A program made the position numbers and the translations under genes. Source: an uncultured Collinsella sp. (GTDB lineage Bacteria > Actinomycetota > Coriobacteriia > Coriobacteriales > Coriobacteriaceae). From it: DNA of 41,985 nt. Below the pieces are notes generated by a model that worked only from the letters and a program-made list of their open reading frames with translations, did no database searches and had not been told where the DNA came from. Positions within the stretch are counted from its first letter, which is position 1. Every line of letters begins with the position of its first letter. This document shows positions 22,221 to 30,760 of this stretch, piece after piece. The DNA lies in assembly GCA_900549535.1 (NCBI GenBank), contig UROR01000002.1, forward strand, positions 1 to 41,985. The letters are read 5' to 3'.

Positions 22221-23642
22221 CTAGGCCATGAGCAGGCCGGTCTCCGCGACGTTCTTGTACCAGTACGCGCTCGCCTTGGGATAACGCTTCTGGGTCTCAA
22301 AGTCGATGTAGAACAGGCCGTAGCGCTTGTTGTAGCCGTTGGTCCAGGAGAACTGGTCCTGCAGCGACCACACAAAGTAGCCGTCGACGTTGACGCCGCC
22401 GTCGATTGCCTTGAGGATCCACGCGAGGTGCTGGCGCATGTAGTCGATGCGAGGGGCGTCGTCGATAAAGCCGTCCTCGAAGTCGTCCTTATAGCCCATG
22501 CCGTTCTCGGTAATGTAGATCTTCTTGTAGTTGGGGTAATCGTTCTTAATGCGGAGCAGCAGATCGTACAGGCCCTCGGGATAGATAATCCAGTCCCAAT
22601 CGGTGGTGGGTACGCCTTCGCGCACGCATGACTCACCAACGCCCTTGAGGAACCAGCGCGAGGAGCCCTTGTCGCCGGTGCCATTGTGGTTGATGTCGTT
22701 TTCGCCCTCGGCGGCACGCAGGAACTGGCACTTGTAGGTGTTGACGCCCAGGCAATCGTTATAGGGGAGCGCGGCGGTCAGTGCGGCGATGTCCTCGTCG
22801 CGGACGTCGAGCTCGCCGCCGGCGATATGGGCCAGCTTGGTCGCAGCCTCCATGGTGTCGGCTGCATAGTGGCCGCGGAAGGTGGCATCGAGTACCCAGC
22901 GGTTGTTGATGACGTCGGCCATGCGAGCTGCCTCGCAGTCGGCGGCATTGTTGGGGTCGAGGGGATACTTGGGCTCCAGGTTCTGGACAATGCCGATCTC
23001 GCCCTCAAAGCCGCCCTCGTGGAAGGCGACGACGGCCTTGGCATGGGCCACCATCATGTTGTGCATGAGCTGGAAGGCCTTGTCCAGGCGATACTTCTCG
23101 CCGTGCGGCCAGTTGCCGACGATAAAGCTGCCCTCGGCGGTCGCGGGAATCTCGTTAAAGGTAAACCAGTGCTTGACCTCGGTGAACTCGGCAAAGCAGA
23201 ACTTAGCGTACTCGACAAAGGCGTCGATCGTCGTGCGCGTCAGGAAGCCCTCGCCGCCGTCCTGGTAGAAGGCCTCGGGCGTGTCAAAGTGATCGAGCGT
23301 GACGTAGGGGATAACGCCGGCTTTATTGCAGGTGGCAAAGAGCTCGTGATAGAAGGCAACACCCTCGGGGTTAATCTCGCCGGTGCCGTTGGGGAAGATA
23401 CGGCTCCAAGCGATGGAGACGCGGATACCGTTGATGCCGAAGCGCTGGCACAGGTCGATATCGACCGGGTACTTGTTGTAGAAATCGCTTGCGGGGTCGG
23501 GGGAGAAGCGACCCTGAGCAGCCAGGAAATCGTCCCAGGGCACTTTGCCCTTGCCGTGCGTACGGGTCTCGCCCTCAACCTGGTAAGCGGCGGTGGCGCC
23601 GCCAAACACAAAGCCGTCGGGGAACTGCATGGGATTGGTCAT
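22221..23642 (-). CDS. lacG: 6-phospho-beta-galactosidase, GH1 (copy 1)
   Basis: 473 aa GH1 enzyme acting in the cytoplasm on lactose-6-phosphate and similar PTS products. PDGFVFGGATAAYQVEGETR is the GH1 N-terminal signature; E164 in TFNEI is the acid/base and E379 in YITENG the nucleophile. The phosphate-binding signature S-W-x5-K-R-Y (S432, W433, K439, Y441) is present; Trp at the second position is, as far as known for GH1, typical of LacG rather than 6-phospho-beta-glucosidases. TDWDWIIYPEGLYDLLLRIK and NGTGDKGSSRWFLKGVGE also match LacG. Here VTLDHFDTP replaces the more common VTLHHFDTP of copy 2. Downstream of lacE1 in the same operon. Confidence 0.9.
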   Translation of the reverse strand: MTNPMQFPDGFVFGGATAAYQVEGETRTHGKGKVPWDDFLAAQGRFSPDPASDFYNKYPVDIDLCQRFGINGIRVSIAWSRIFPNGTGEINPEGVAFYHELFATCNKAGVIPYVTLDHFDTPEAFYQDGGEGFLTRTTIDAFVEYAKFCFAEFTEVKHWFTFNEIPATAEGSFIVGNWPHGEKYRLDKAFQLMHNMMVAHAKAVVAFHEGGFEGEIGIVQNLEPKYPLDPNNAADCEAARMADVINNRWVLDATFRGHYAADTMEAATKLAHIAGGELDVRDEDIAALTAALPYNDCLGVNTYKCQFLRAAEGENDINHNGTGDKGSSRWFLKGVGESCVREGVPTTDWDWIIYPEGLYDLLLRIKNDYPNYKKIYITENGMGYKDDFEDGFIDDAPRIDYMRQHLAWILKAIDGGVNVDGYFVWSLQDQFSWTNGYNKRYGLFYIDFETQKRYPKASAYWYKNVAETGLLMA

Positions 23643-23676
23643 GAGTCGTCCTTTCTGTGGGATACGAATAGGGAGA

Positions 23677-23702
23677 GGTGCCCGAACTGGGGTCCGGGCA
23701 CC
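23677..23702 (-). other. Intercistronic hairpin between lacE1 and lacG1
   Basis: GGTGCCCG / CGGGCACC, 8-bp stem without T tract, in the 75-base gap. The lacE2-lacG2 gap also has one; probably mRNA processing or stabilising structures. Confidence 0.6.
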
Positions 23703-23717
23703 AACAGAGGGAGGAAA

Positions 23718-25499
23718 CTAGTCGAGGTTCTCGCGGAGCCACTTGATGGCACCGGCGGGATCGCGGGTAAGGTCGATGTATTCCTTGCCGCGCGGGGCGA
23801 GCAGCTTAATGCCCAGGCGATCGGTGTCGGCCTTCATGTCGTTGTAGTAGCTACGGACCTGCGGGGCAAGCACGATCACGTCGTACTGATCCATGATGGC
23901 GGTGTGCTGGCCATAGGCACCAGCGGAGGAGGCGATGTTCTCGCCGGTCTGTGCGGCGCCTTCCTTAATGGCGTTGGCGAGCATGGCGGAGGTGCCGGCG
24001 CCGGCGCACAGGACGAGGACCTTCAGGCCATCGACGTCCTTCTTGGCGGATGCGTCGGCGGCGGGCTCGGGCTGATCGGCGGCAGGCTCGCTGTCGACGG
24101 CAGCGGCAACGGTCGTCTCGACGGAAGCGGTAGTCTGCTCGGCAGCGGGCGCAGAGGTGCTGGCGGCGATGGTGGCGGCACCATCGGACTCGAGACCCAG
24201 CTCGGCAGCGCGCTCGGCCTCTTGGTCGCAGAGCAGCTTGTCGTATGCCTTCAAGAACGGCAGGTAGATGACGGCGTCCAGCAAGATGATGATCGCGACA
24301 AACACCAAGGCGATAAGCTGGAAGTTCGTGGTGATGAAGATGCCGATGGGAGCGGGGGTAGCCCAAGGCACCACGAAGGAGAAGCCGTTCATGCCCACGT
24401 TGTCGATAAAGAACTTGGCAACACTCACGTTGACGCAGCCGGCGGCAACAAAGGGGATGAGCATGTAGGGGTTGAGGATCATGGGCGCGCCAAAGAGCAG
24501 CGGCTCGTTGACGGCGAAGGCGACGGGGACAATCGAGGCCTTACCGACGGCTTTGAGCTGCTTGGACTTCATAAAGAGAATCAGCAGAAGCGGCACGATG
24601 AACGTGGCGCCGGTGCCGCCGAACTCACCCACGAGCGACATGTTGAAGGTGAGGGAATGGGCGGGGTGACCACCGGCCAGCAGAACCTGCAGGTTCTCGG
24701 CCTGGTTGGCAAGACGGATGGGGTCGATGCCCGGCTGGACGATCGAGGGGCCGTGGACGCCGATGAACCAGAAGAACGCGGTGGCTGCCTGAATAAGGAT
24801 GAGTCCGGGGTAGGTCTCTGCTGCAGTGAAGAGCGGGGAGAGCAGCTTGATGAGCAGCTCGGAGAACGGAACGCCCATGAGGTTGCGCACGACGACATCG
24901 ATGATGCCGCAGATGATGACGGCGCCGCCAAAGGGGATGATGTCACGGAAGTTCTGAGCGATGGCGCCCGGGACCTCCTTGGGCAGCTTAATGGTCAGAT
25001 CGCGAGAGACGCAGAATTTGTAGACCCACACGGTGATGAACGCGGCGATATAGGCCGAGAACAGACCGCGCGTGCCCATGCTGGTGCAGTCGAAGACCGA
25101 AAGCTCGGAGCCGTTGAACTTGGTGGTGAACTGCGTAACGGCGAGCAAAAGCATACTGCACTGGGCGGCCACCATGGTGGAGCCGTCGTTGAGCACCTTG
25201 CCGGCGGGCATGCGACGGTTCATGGAAGCCGTAAAGTTCTTGGCAGTGGTGCCGGCGACCATGATGCCCATGACGCCCATGGTGAAGTTGTACAGCTTGT
25301 TGCACCAGTCGATGAGCGGCTGGGGCAGCGTGATGCCGACTACGCCGGGAAGGGTGGCAATGAGCAGAAAGATCGAAGAGGTGAGGACGATGGGCATGCA
25401 CCCAAGGAATCCGTCCTTAATAGCCTGGAGGTAGATGTTCCTCGAGATCTTCTCAAAGAACGGCTGATGCTTTTCGAGCATCTTTACGATGGCGTCCAT
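23718..25499 (-). CDS. lacE: Lactose-class PTS EIICB (copy 1)
   Basis: 593 aa. Residues 1-430 are the IIC permease (MDAIVKMLEKHQPFFEKISR start, IKDGFLGCMPIVLTSSIFLL, FFWFIGVHGPSIVQPGIDPI, PVAFAVNEPLLFGAPMILNP). A long Ala/Glu/Pro-rich linker (about 445-485) leads to the IIB domain LKVLVLCAGAGTSAMLANAI, where Cys498 is phosphorylated by LacF. HGPSIV and VNEPLLFGAP are the substrate/His-type motifs of the lactose/cellobiose family. With lacG1 next to it, lactose or another beta-galactoside is the likely substrate, though cellobiose-like sugars cannot be excluded. Divergent from LacI regulator 1 over a shared operator region; no IIA in this unit. Confidence 0.93.
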   Translation of the reverse strand: MDAIVKMLEKHQPFFEKISRNIYLQAIKDGFLGCMPIVLTSSIFLLIATLPGVVGITLPQPLIDWCNKLYNFTMGVMGIMVAGTTAKNFTASMNRRMPAGKVLNDGSTMVAAQCSMLLLAVTQFTTKFNGSELSVFDCTSMGTRGLFSAYIAAFITVWVYKFCVSRDLTIKLPKEVPGAIAQNFRDIIPFGGAVIICGIIDVVVRNLMGVPFSELLIKLLSPLFTAAETYPGLILIQAATAFFWFIGVHGPSIVQPGIDPIRLANQAENLQVLLAGGHPAHSLTFNMSLVGEFGGTGATFIVPLLLILFMKSKQLKAVGKASIVPVAFAVNEPLLFGAPMILNPYMLIPFVAAGCVNVSVAKFFIDNVGMNGFSFVVPWATPAPIGIFITTNFQLIALVFVAIIILLDAVIYLPFLKAYDKLLCDQEAERAAELGLESDGAATIAASTSAPAAEQTTASVETTVAAAVDSEPAADQPEPAADASAKKDVDGLKVLVLCAGAGTSAMLANAIKEGAAQTGENIASSAGAYGQHTAIMDQYDVIVLAPQVRSYYNDMKADTDRLGIKLLAPRGKEYIDLTRDPAGAIKWLRENLD

Positions 25500-25600
25500 A
25501 GAGCTCCTTTGCTACTTGATGCGCGATGCATGTGGATGGAACTGGTCGTCGATGGATGGTCAGGACTGCCCGGAAACCTTCCTGCTTAAGGAAGGCATTG

Positions 25601-25642
25601 CGAAATGACAACGTTGTCATTTCGCTAATGACAACGTAAGAC
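25601..25642. promoter_or_regulatory. LacI-type operator in the lacE1-lacI1 divergent region
   Basis: A perfect 24-bp CG-centred palindrome (25601-25624), arms CGAAATGACAAC / GTTGTCATTTCG, followed 23 bp on by a second half site AATGACAACGT (25627-25637). CG-centred even palindromes are the classic LacI-family form; the adjacent LacI gene is the obvious regulator. Confidence 0.8.
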
Positions 25643-25665
25643 ATTTTTGGAAGAGCAACAAGGAT

Positions 25666-25703
25666 TTACAGGTGAACGGTCGATATCGTCCGATAAACGG
25701 CTG
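25666..25703 (+). promoter_or_regulatory. Paired GTGAACGGT operator, copy 3
   Basis: TTACAGGTGAACGGTCG (centre 25674) and CGTCCGATAAACGGCTG (centre 25695), 21 bp apart, between lacE1 and lacI1. Confidence 0.7.
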
Positions 25704-25774
25704 ATTTGTCAGTCGGGCAGGTAGTGTATGCTAGAACGCAAAAAACAAGCGATGCAAAACCGACTGGAGAAGTA

Positions 25775-26785
25775 GTGGCAACGATGGACAAGAAAAATAT
25801 CTCAATGAACGATGTAGCAGTTGCTGCGGGCGTTTCTCTCAAGACGGTTTCGCGTGTGATCAACGAGCCCGATAGCGTGCGAGAGTCGACACGCGATAAG
25901 GTTCATTCCGCAATGGAGGCGCTCGGGTTTCGAACCAACTTTGCCGCGCGTTCGCTCAAGTTGGGCCGTTACGGGTGCATCGGCGTGGTGCTGTTCCACT
26001 TGTCGGGCGGTGCCGTGGACATGATTGACGGTATCGCAGATGCCGCCGAAGAACGCGGCTTTGCGCTCACGATGATCAAAAAGCGGGCGGGGGAGAAGAT
26101 GACCCTTGCCGAAGCGGCGCGTAGGATGTCGCTGCTGGCTGTTGATGGCATGATCTTCAACCTGCGTCAGATGGTCGATGACTTTGATACCTTTGAGGCA
26201 CCGAAAGACCTCAAGACGGTGATTATTACGCCGATGGAGCATCCTACCTGCTCCACCGTCAGTGACGATCAAGAGGACGGCGCGCGCATGGCGTGCGAGT
26301 ACTTCTTGAATCGCGGACACAAGAACGTGTACTTCGTCTCTGGTAAGAAAGAGTCGCTGTCGAGCCAGTGCCGTATGAAAGGTTGGCGTGCGGCACTCGG
26401 GGCGCGTGGCATTGAGCCGCCCGAGCCTCTGCAAGGCGATTGGAATGCGGATAGTGGCTACGCCGCGGGCCTTGTGCTTGCCGATAAACCCGATTGCACG
26501 GCGGTCCTCGCCGCTAACGACTGCATGGCAAACGGCGTGATGATGGCTCTGCGTGACAAAGGGCTCAGTGTGCCCGACGACGTGTCCGTGATCGGCTTCG
26601 ACGATGAGCTCTACAAGACGATTCCCAACTCGATTCTGACGTCGGTGAAGTTTCGCCACCGCGAACTGGGCATCCGTGCGCTTAACGAGGTCGTCGCAGG
26701 TCTGGAAGCCCCGAGCTCCAGAAGCCGTACGCTCGTCTCGGGCGTGTTGGTCGAGCGTTCCAGCGTAAGGGATCTGCGGGCGTAG
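25775..26785 (+). CDS. LacI-family regulator 1
   Basis: 336 aa. ISMNDVAVAAGVSLKTVSRV is the LacI HTH, INEPDSVRESTRDKVHSAME and LGFRTNFAARSLKLG the hinge. The periplasmic-binding-like sensor ends with DDVSVIGFDDELYKTIPNSILTSVKF, a standard LacI/GalR segment, and VVLFHLSGGAVDMIDGI starts it. GTG 25775 is chosen for GGAG five bases upstream; ATG 25784 is an alternative. It diverges from lacE1-lacG1 and most likely represses it and itself through the palindrome at 25601. The effector is unknown. Confidence 0.88.
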   Translation: MATMDKKNISMNDVAVAAGVSLKTVSRVINEPDSVRESTRDKVHSAMEALGFRTNFAARSLKLGRYGCIGVVLFHLSGGAVDMIDGIADAAEERGFALTMIKKRAGEKMTLAEAARRMSLLAVDGMIFNLRQMVDDFDTFEAPKDLKTVIITPMEHPTCSTVSDDQEDGARMACEYFLNRGHKNVYFVSGKKESLSSQCRMKGWRAALGARGIEPPEPLQGDWNADSGYAAGLVLADKPDCTAVLAANDCMANGVMMALRDKGLSVPDDVSVIGFDDELYKTIPNSILTSVKFRHRELGIRALNEVVAGLEAPSSRSRTLVSGVLVERSSVRDLRA

Positions 26786-26803
26786 ACGTGCTCGGCCTGT
26801 TCA

Positions 26804-26858
26804 TCTAAATCTGTAACAGGTAGGGCCCAAAAACTCGGCTAGATGTTACAGATTTAGA
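26804..26858. repeat. Hairpin repeat unit 3
   Basis: Perfect 15-bp outer stem TCTAAATCTGTAACA / TGTTACAGATTTAGA; inner TAG / CTA around GGCCCAAAAACTCGG. Confidence 0.88.
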
Positions 26859-26880
26859 CAATTCGGCCCGGCTTATTCCG

Positions 26881-26943
26881 TTTGTCTCGATTTGTAACAA
26901 CTAGACGGTCAAAAGTGGTCTACATGTTACAGATCGAGACAAA
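26881..26943. repeat. Hairpin repeat unit 4
   Basis: Outer stem TTTGTCTCGATTTGTAACA / TGTTACAGATCGAGACAAA with one wobble; inner stem TAGAC / GTCTA around GGTCAAAAGTG. Units 3 and 4 sit between the convergent ends of lacI1 and lacG2. Confidence 0.88.
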
Positions 26944-26965
26944 CGAACGCGGCCCAGCCCGCCCT

Positions 26966-27029
26966 AAAAACAAAAACGGCGGATACGACCAAGGATGCTG
27001 AAGCATCGACCGGGAAGGTCGTATCCGCC
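26966..27029 (-). terminator. Terminator of lacG2
   Basis: GGCGGATACGACC (26978-26990) / GGTCGTATCCGCC (27017-27029), perfect 13 bp, with an inner GATGCT/AGCATC stem; minus-strand T tract TTTTTGTTTTT. Confidence 0.9.
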
Positions 27030-27121
27030 ACACGGAAAGAGGTGCATGGACGCAGCGCCCATGCGATCGGGAATGGTAAGGTGCGCGGCGGCGTGATGGT
27101 CACGGCGGCCGATGGCGTTAG

Positions 27122-28561
27122 CTAGTCCAGACGACGGGTCTCGGCCACGTGCTTATACCAGTATGCGCTTGCCTTGGGCGTGCGCTTCTGGGTTTCAAAG
27201 TCAACGTAGAAGAAGCCGTAACGCTTGTTGTAGCCATTGGTCCAGGAGAACTGATCCTGCAGGCTCCACAGGAAGTAGCCGCCCACGTTGACACCCACCT
27301 CCATGGCCTTGAGCAACCAGCGCAGGTGCTGCTCGATGTAGTCGATGCGCGGCTGGTCGTCCACAAAACCGTCCTTGTAGGGGTCCTTGTAGCCCATGCC
27401 GTTCTCGGTGATGAAAATCTGCTTGTAGTTGGGGTAGCGCTGCTTAATGTAGACGAGCAGGTCGAACAGGCCCTCGGGATAGATGATCCAGTCCCAGTCG
27501 GTGGTGGGGATGCCAGGCTTGTTCACATGCTCGCCAATACCCTTAACGCGCCAGCGGCCAGTGCCCTTCTCGCCCGTACCGTTGTGGTGCAGGTCGTTCT
27601 CGCCGTCGTAAGCCTTCAGGAAGCGGCACTGGTAGTTGTTAACGCCCAGGTAGTCGTTGTAGAGCGCGGCCTCGCGCATGATTTCCAGATCCTCGTCCAG
27701 GATCTCGATGGTGCCGCCCGAGACGGCAGCCAGGCGGTTGGCGCACTCGAGGGTGTCGGGCGCGTAGTCGCCGCGGAAGGTGGCGTCGAGCAAGAACTGG
27801 TTCTGCAGCACGTGCTCGTTGTTGGCGGCTTTGATGTCGGCGGGGTCGTTCTCGTTGAGCGGATACTTAAACTCCAGCGACTGGATGACGCCGATCTTGC
27901 CCTTAAAACCGCCGTTGTGGAAGGCCAGCACGGCCTTGGCGTGGGCGAGCATCATGTTGTGTTCGCACTGGAAGGCCTCGGCAAGATGTGCCTTAACGCC
28001 GCCGGGGAAGGTGCCCTCGATGTAGGTGTTGGAGGCGTCGGCCCAGATCTCGTTAAAGGTGAACCAATAGGTCACCTGGTCGGCGTACTCCTTAAAGCAG
28101 AAGGTGGCAAAGTCCACAAAAGCGTCGATGGTCTCGCGGTTGAGGAAGTCGCCCTTCTCAAAGAGAGTCAGCGGCGTGTCAAAGTGGTGCAGCGTGACGA
28201 ACGGCTCAACGTGGTGCTTGTGGCACTCGGCAAAGAGGTCGTGGTAGAACTGCACACCCTCGGGGTTGATCTCGCCGGTGCCATTGGGGAAGATGCGGCT
28301 CCAGGCGATGGAGAGGCGAATGGCGTTGATGCCGAACTCCTCGCACAGCTCCAGGTCGACGGGGTACTGGTTGTAGAAGTCCGAAGCGGGATCGGGGGAA
28401 AAGCGCCCCTGGGCCTCCAGGAAGTCGTCCCAGGCGACCTTGCCCTTACCGTGAGTGCGGGTCTCGCCCTCTACCTGGTAGGCAGCGGTGGCGCCGCCAA
28501 AGACAAAGTCCTCGGGAAACTGCGCAGGCGGATTGGTGACGCTAGCAGGGTTAACGGACAT
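27122..28561 (-). CDS. lacG: 6-phospho-beta-galactosidase, GH1 (copy 2)
   Basis: 479 aa, a paralogue of the gene at 22221. PEDFVFGGATAAYQVEGETR start, E171 in TFNEI (acid/base), E385 in FITENG (nucleophile), and the S-W-x5-K-R-Y phosphate signature near the C-terminus are all present. AECHKHHVEPFVTLHHFDTP and WIIYPEGLFDLL are close to Gram-positive LacG as I remember it, closer than copy 1. It differs from copy 1 at many positions, including around the active-site entrance, so the two may prefer different phosphorylated galactosides. Downstream of lacE2 (66-base gap containing a hairpin). Confidence 0.91.
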   Translation of the reverse strand: MSVNPASVTNPPAQFPEDFVFGGATAAYQVEGETRTHGKGKVAWDDFLEAQGRFSPDPASDFYNQYPVDLELCEEFGINAIRLSIAWSRIFPNGTGEINPEGVQFYHDLFAECHKHHVEPFVTLHHFDTPLTLFEKGDFLNRETIDAFVDFATFCFKEYADQVTYWFTFNEIWADASNTYIEGTFPGGVKAHLAEAFQCEHNMMLAHAKAVLAFHNGGFKGKIGVIQSLEFKYPLNENDPADIKAANNEHVLQNQFLLDATFRGDYAPDTLECANRLAAVSGGTIEILDEDLEIMREAALYNDYLGVNNYQCRFLKAYDGENDLHHNGTGEKGTGRWRVKGIGEHVNKPGIPTTDWDWIIYPEGLFDLLVYIKQRYPNYKQIFITENGMGYKDPYKDGFVDDQPRIDYIEQHLRWLLKAMEVGVNVGGYFLWSLQDQFSWTNGYNKRYGFFYVDFETQKRTPKASAYWYKHVAETRRLD

Positions 28562-28584
28562 GATGATCCAATCGTCTAAATCGA

Positions 28585-28618
28585 AGGGCCAACCGGTCTT
28601 GGATGGTCGGCTGGCCCT
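28585..28618 (-). other. Intercistronic hairpin between lacE2 and lacG2
   Basis: AGGGCCAACCG / CGGCTGGCCCT with one mismatch, no T tract; same position as the hairpin in the lacE1-lacG1 gap. Confidence 0.6.
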
Positions 28619-28627
28619 GGGCGTTAC

Positions 28628-30403
28628 TTACTTCGAGAGTTGCTCGCTTACGAAGGCGAGAGATTTGTCGCCGTTCTGGGAGAGCTCGATGTACTGCTTA
28701 CCGCGGCAGGCGACGCACTTGTTGCCTACGCGCTCGCAGTCTTTCTGCAGGTCGGCCAGGTAGCTGGCGGCCTGCGGGGCCAGGACGACCAGATCGAAGT
28801 CGGGGAGCATGTCCACGTGGTTGCCATAGGCCTCGGCAGCGGTCTCGAGGTTAATGCCGCGCTCCTTGGCAGCCTTGGCCAGCGCGTTGGCGAGCAGGCC
28901 CGAGGTGCCGCCACCCTGGCAGAGCACGAGCACGCGCTTGCCGTTGAGGTCGCTAGTGGCCGTAGCCTCGGTGGCGGGTGCTGCGGAAGCGGCGGGGGCG
29001 TCGGCCTTCACGGCCTCGGCAGCAGCGCCGGCGGCAACGCTCTTGGCGTCAGCCTTGCCCTGGAAGGCATCGTTGAGCTTGGCGGCCTTCTCGGCGTTCT
29101 TGGCGGCGAGCTCCTCCTGGGAGATCTCGGCCTCCTCGGCGCACTTCTGGGCGTCATAGGCACGGAAGAACGGATAGTACAGAACGAAGTTGACGACCAG
29201 GATAAGGGCGAGCATCACAAAGGCGAGCGGCTGGAAGCCCAGGCCCATGATGGTGCCGATGGGGCCGGGGACGGTCCAGGGCAGGGTGTACATAAAGCCG
29301 TTCATGCCCAAGAAGTCGATAAAGATCTTGAGGATCCAGATGTTGGCGATCGGGGCAAAGACAAACGGGACAAAGAAGACGGGGTTGAGCACGATGGGCG
29401 CGGCGAACAGCAGCGGCTCGTTGACGGCAAAGCACACGGGGACGATAGCTGCCTTACCGACGGCGCGCATCTCCTGAGACTTGGCCAGGAAGCAGAACAT
29501 AAAGACCAGGACGAGCGTGGCGCCGGTGCCGCCCATGCAGACGACGAAGTACTGGGCACCCTGGGTCAGGACAGCGGAAGCGTGCTGGCCGGCCTGGAAC
29601 GCAGCCAGGTTGTCGGTCATGTTGGCAACGAGAGCGGCGGCGATGGCGGGCTCGACGATCGAGGGGCCGTGGACGCCCACGAACCAGAACAGGCTCATGG
29701 CGCCGTAGATCACAGCGAGGCCGATGTAGCCGTCGGCAGCGGTGAACAGGGGCTGGAACACCTGGATGACGCCCTGGGCAAAGCAGAAGCCAAAAGCAGC
29801 GCGGAAGGCGATGTCAAAGACCCAAAAGACGGTGATGCAGACGGAGAAGGGGATGATGTCCTTAAAGGTCTGCGAGATGTTGGGCGGAACCTGCTCGGGC
29901 ATCTTGACGGTGATGTTGCGCTTAATGAAGAACTTGTAGATGATGCCGGTCACAAACGCAGCGATGAAGGCAGTCAGCAGGCCCTTGGAGCCAAGATAGG
30001 TGGTGTTGAAGCCGCTGGCAGCGTCCGTGGCGATCGTGTCGCTCGAAAGGAGCAAGAAGCCGATGATGGCCGCGCACATGCACGAGATGAAGTTGATCTG
30101 GTTGTTCTTGGGCAGATCGCGGTTCTGAGCGTCGGCGAAGTGCTTGGCCGTGGTGGCGGCACAGGCGATGGCCAGGATGCCCATGGAGTAGTTGTAGCAC
30201 TTCCACAGGGCGTTGTTGATGTCATCGGGCCAGTAGAAACCCCAGATATTGGGAACCGAGGCTACCAGGCAGAAGATGGACGAGAAGATGATGATGGGGA
30301 TGACGGAGATAAAACCGTCGCGGATCGCCTTGAGGTACTTGTTGCGGGCGATCGCGTTGAAAAAGGGCTGCCCCTTTTCGATGATGGCGATGAGTTGCTC
30401 CAT
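28628..30403 (-). CDS. lacE: Lactose-class PTS EIICB (copy 2)
   Basis: 591 aa. The IIC part (MEQLIAIIEKGQPFFNAIAR, AIRDGFISVIPIIIFSSIFC, LFWFVGVHGPSIVEPAIAAA, PVCFAVNEPLLFAAPIVLNP) is followed by a linker of Ala/Glu/Lys repeats (about 435-485) and the IIB domain RVLVLCQGGGTSGLLANALA with Cys495 as the phosphorylation site. Similar in plan to copy 1 but clearly diverged in the permease. It forms an operon with lacG2 and faces LacI regulator 2. Needs LacF in trans, the only lactose-class IIA seen. Confidence 0.93.
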   Translation of the reverse strand: MEQLIAIIEKGQPFFNAIARNKYLKAIRDGFISVIPIIIFSSIFCLVASVPNIWGFYWPDDINNALWKCYNYSMGILAIACAATTAKHFADAQNRDLPKNNQINFISCMCAAIIGFLLLSSDTIATDAASGFNTTYLGSKGLLTAFIAAFVTGIIYKFFIKRNITVKMPEQVPPNISQTFKDIIPFSVCITVFWVFDIAFRAAFGFCFAQGVIQVFQPLFTAADGYIGLAVIYGAMSLFWFVGVHGPSIVEPAIAAALVANMTDNLAAFQAGQHASAVLTQGAQYFVVCMGGTGATLVLVFMFCFLAKSQEMRAVGKAAIVPVCFAVNEPLLFAAPIVLNPVFFVPFVFAPIANIWILKIFIDFLGMNGFMYTLPWTVPGPIGTIMGLGFQPLAFVMLALILVVNFVLYYPFFRAYDAQKCAEEAEISQEELAAKNAEKAAKLNDAFQGKADAKSVAAGAAAEAVKADAPAASAAPATEATATSDLNGKRVLVLCQGGGTSGLLANALAKAAKERGINLETAAEAYGNHVDMLPDFDLVVLAPQAASYLADLQKDCERVGNKCVACRGKQYIELSQNGDKSLAFVSEQLSK

Positions 30404-30461
30404 GCAAAGCTCCTAAGAGTCGGTGGGTTGGCAACGATGGTAGCTTTTGACGTTTGGTTGC

Positions 30462-30485
30462 CAAAATGTTGACGTTGCCATTTTG
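30462..30485. promoter_or_regulatory. LacI2-type operator A
   Basis: AAAATGTTGAC / GTTGCCATTTT centred on CG at 30473/30474; 8 of 11 pairs symmetric. Confidence 0.6.
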
Positions 30486-30583
30486 CGACACAAAATAAGA
30501 CGCGAACCGATGGCCCCTGTGCCTGTGGACCGTCGATTCCTTGCGCGTAAACGTTTGAGCCGCCCGGTGGCTCTGTGTTTGCA

Positions 30584-30603
30584 CAATGGCAACGTTAACA
30601 TTT
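30584..30603. promoter_or_regulatory. LacI2-type operator B
   Basis: CAATGGCAAC / GTTAACATTT centred on CG at 30593/30594; inverse orientation of operator A. Confidence 0.6.
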
Positions 30604-30633
30604 GGGCGACAAAAGCCGTTCGGGGAAGCAGAA

Positions 30634-30671
30634 ATGTCGGTGAACGGTAGGTTTTGGGTGGTGAGCGTATG
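30634..30671 (+). promoter_or_regulatory. Paired GTGAACGGT operator, copy 4
   Basis: ATGTCGGTGAACGGTAG (centre 30642) and the weaker TGGGTGGTGAGCGTATG (centre 30663), 21 bp apart. Confidence 0.6.
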
Positions 30672-30730
30672 GTGGGGGAGGCGTTGGATATACTTGAAGG
30701 CGTTAAAAATGACTGCGCAAGGTGCCACCA

Positions 30731-30746
30731 ATGGCATCGTTGACAT
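30731..30746. promoter_or_regulatory. LacI2-type operator C
   Basis: ATGGCATCGTTGACAT, 15 bases before the lacI2 start codon, positioned for autorepression. Confidence 0.6.
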
Positions 30747-30760
30747 AGAAAGATCGACCT

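Larger units (their letters stand above)
30404..30760. promoter_or_regulatory. lacE2-lacI2 divergent control region
   Basis: 357 bases without a gene. It holds three ATG(G/T)(C/T)-x-ACGTT-type LacI sites and one 21-bp pair. No convincing -35/-10 pair could be assigned by eye for either direction. Confidence 0.7.

Noticed and set aside
22686..25589. 967-codon open frame on the plus strand across lacG1 and lacE1
   Set aside because: It is antisense to two clear genes with full catalytic motifs. Long antisense frames are expected where third codon positions are GC-rich; the product is a Gly/Asp/Val-rich string with no domain.
28640..30472. 610-codon open frame on the plus strand
   Set aside because: Antisense to lacE2, whose permease and IIB motifs are complete.
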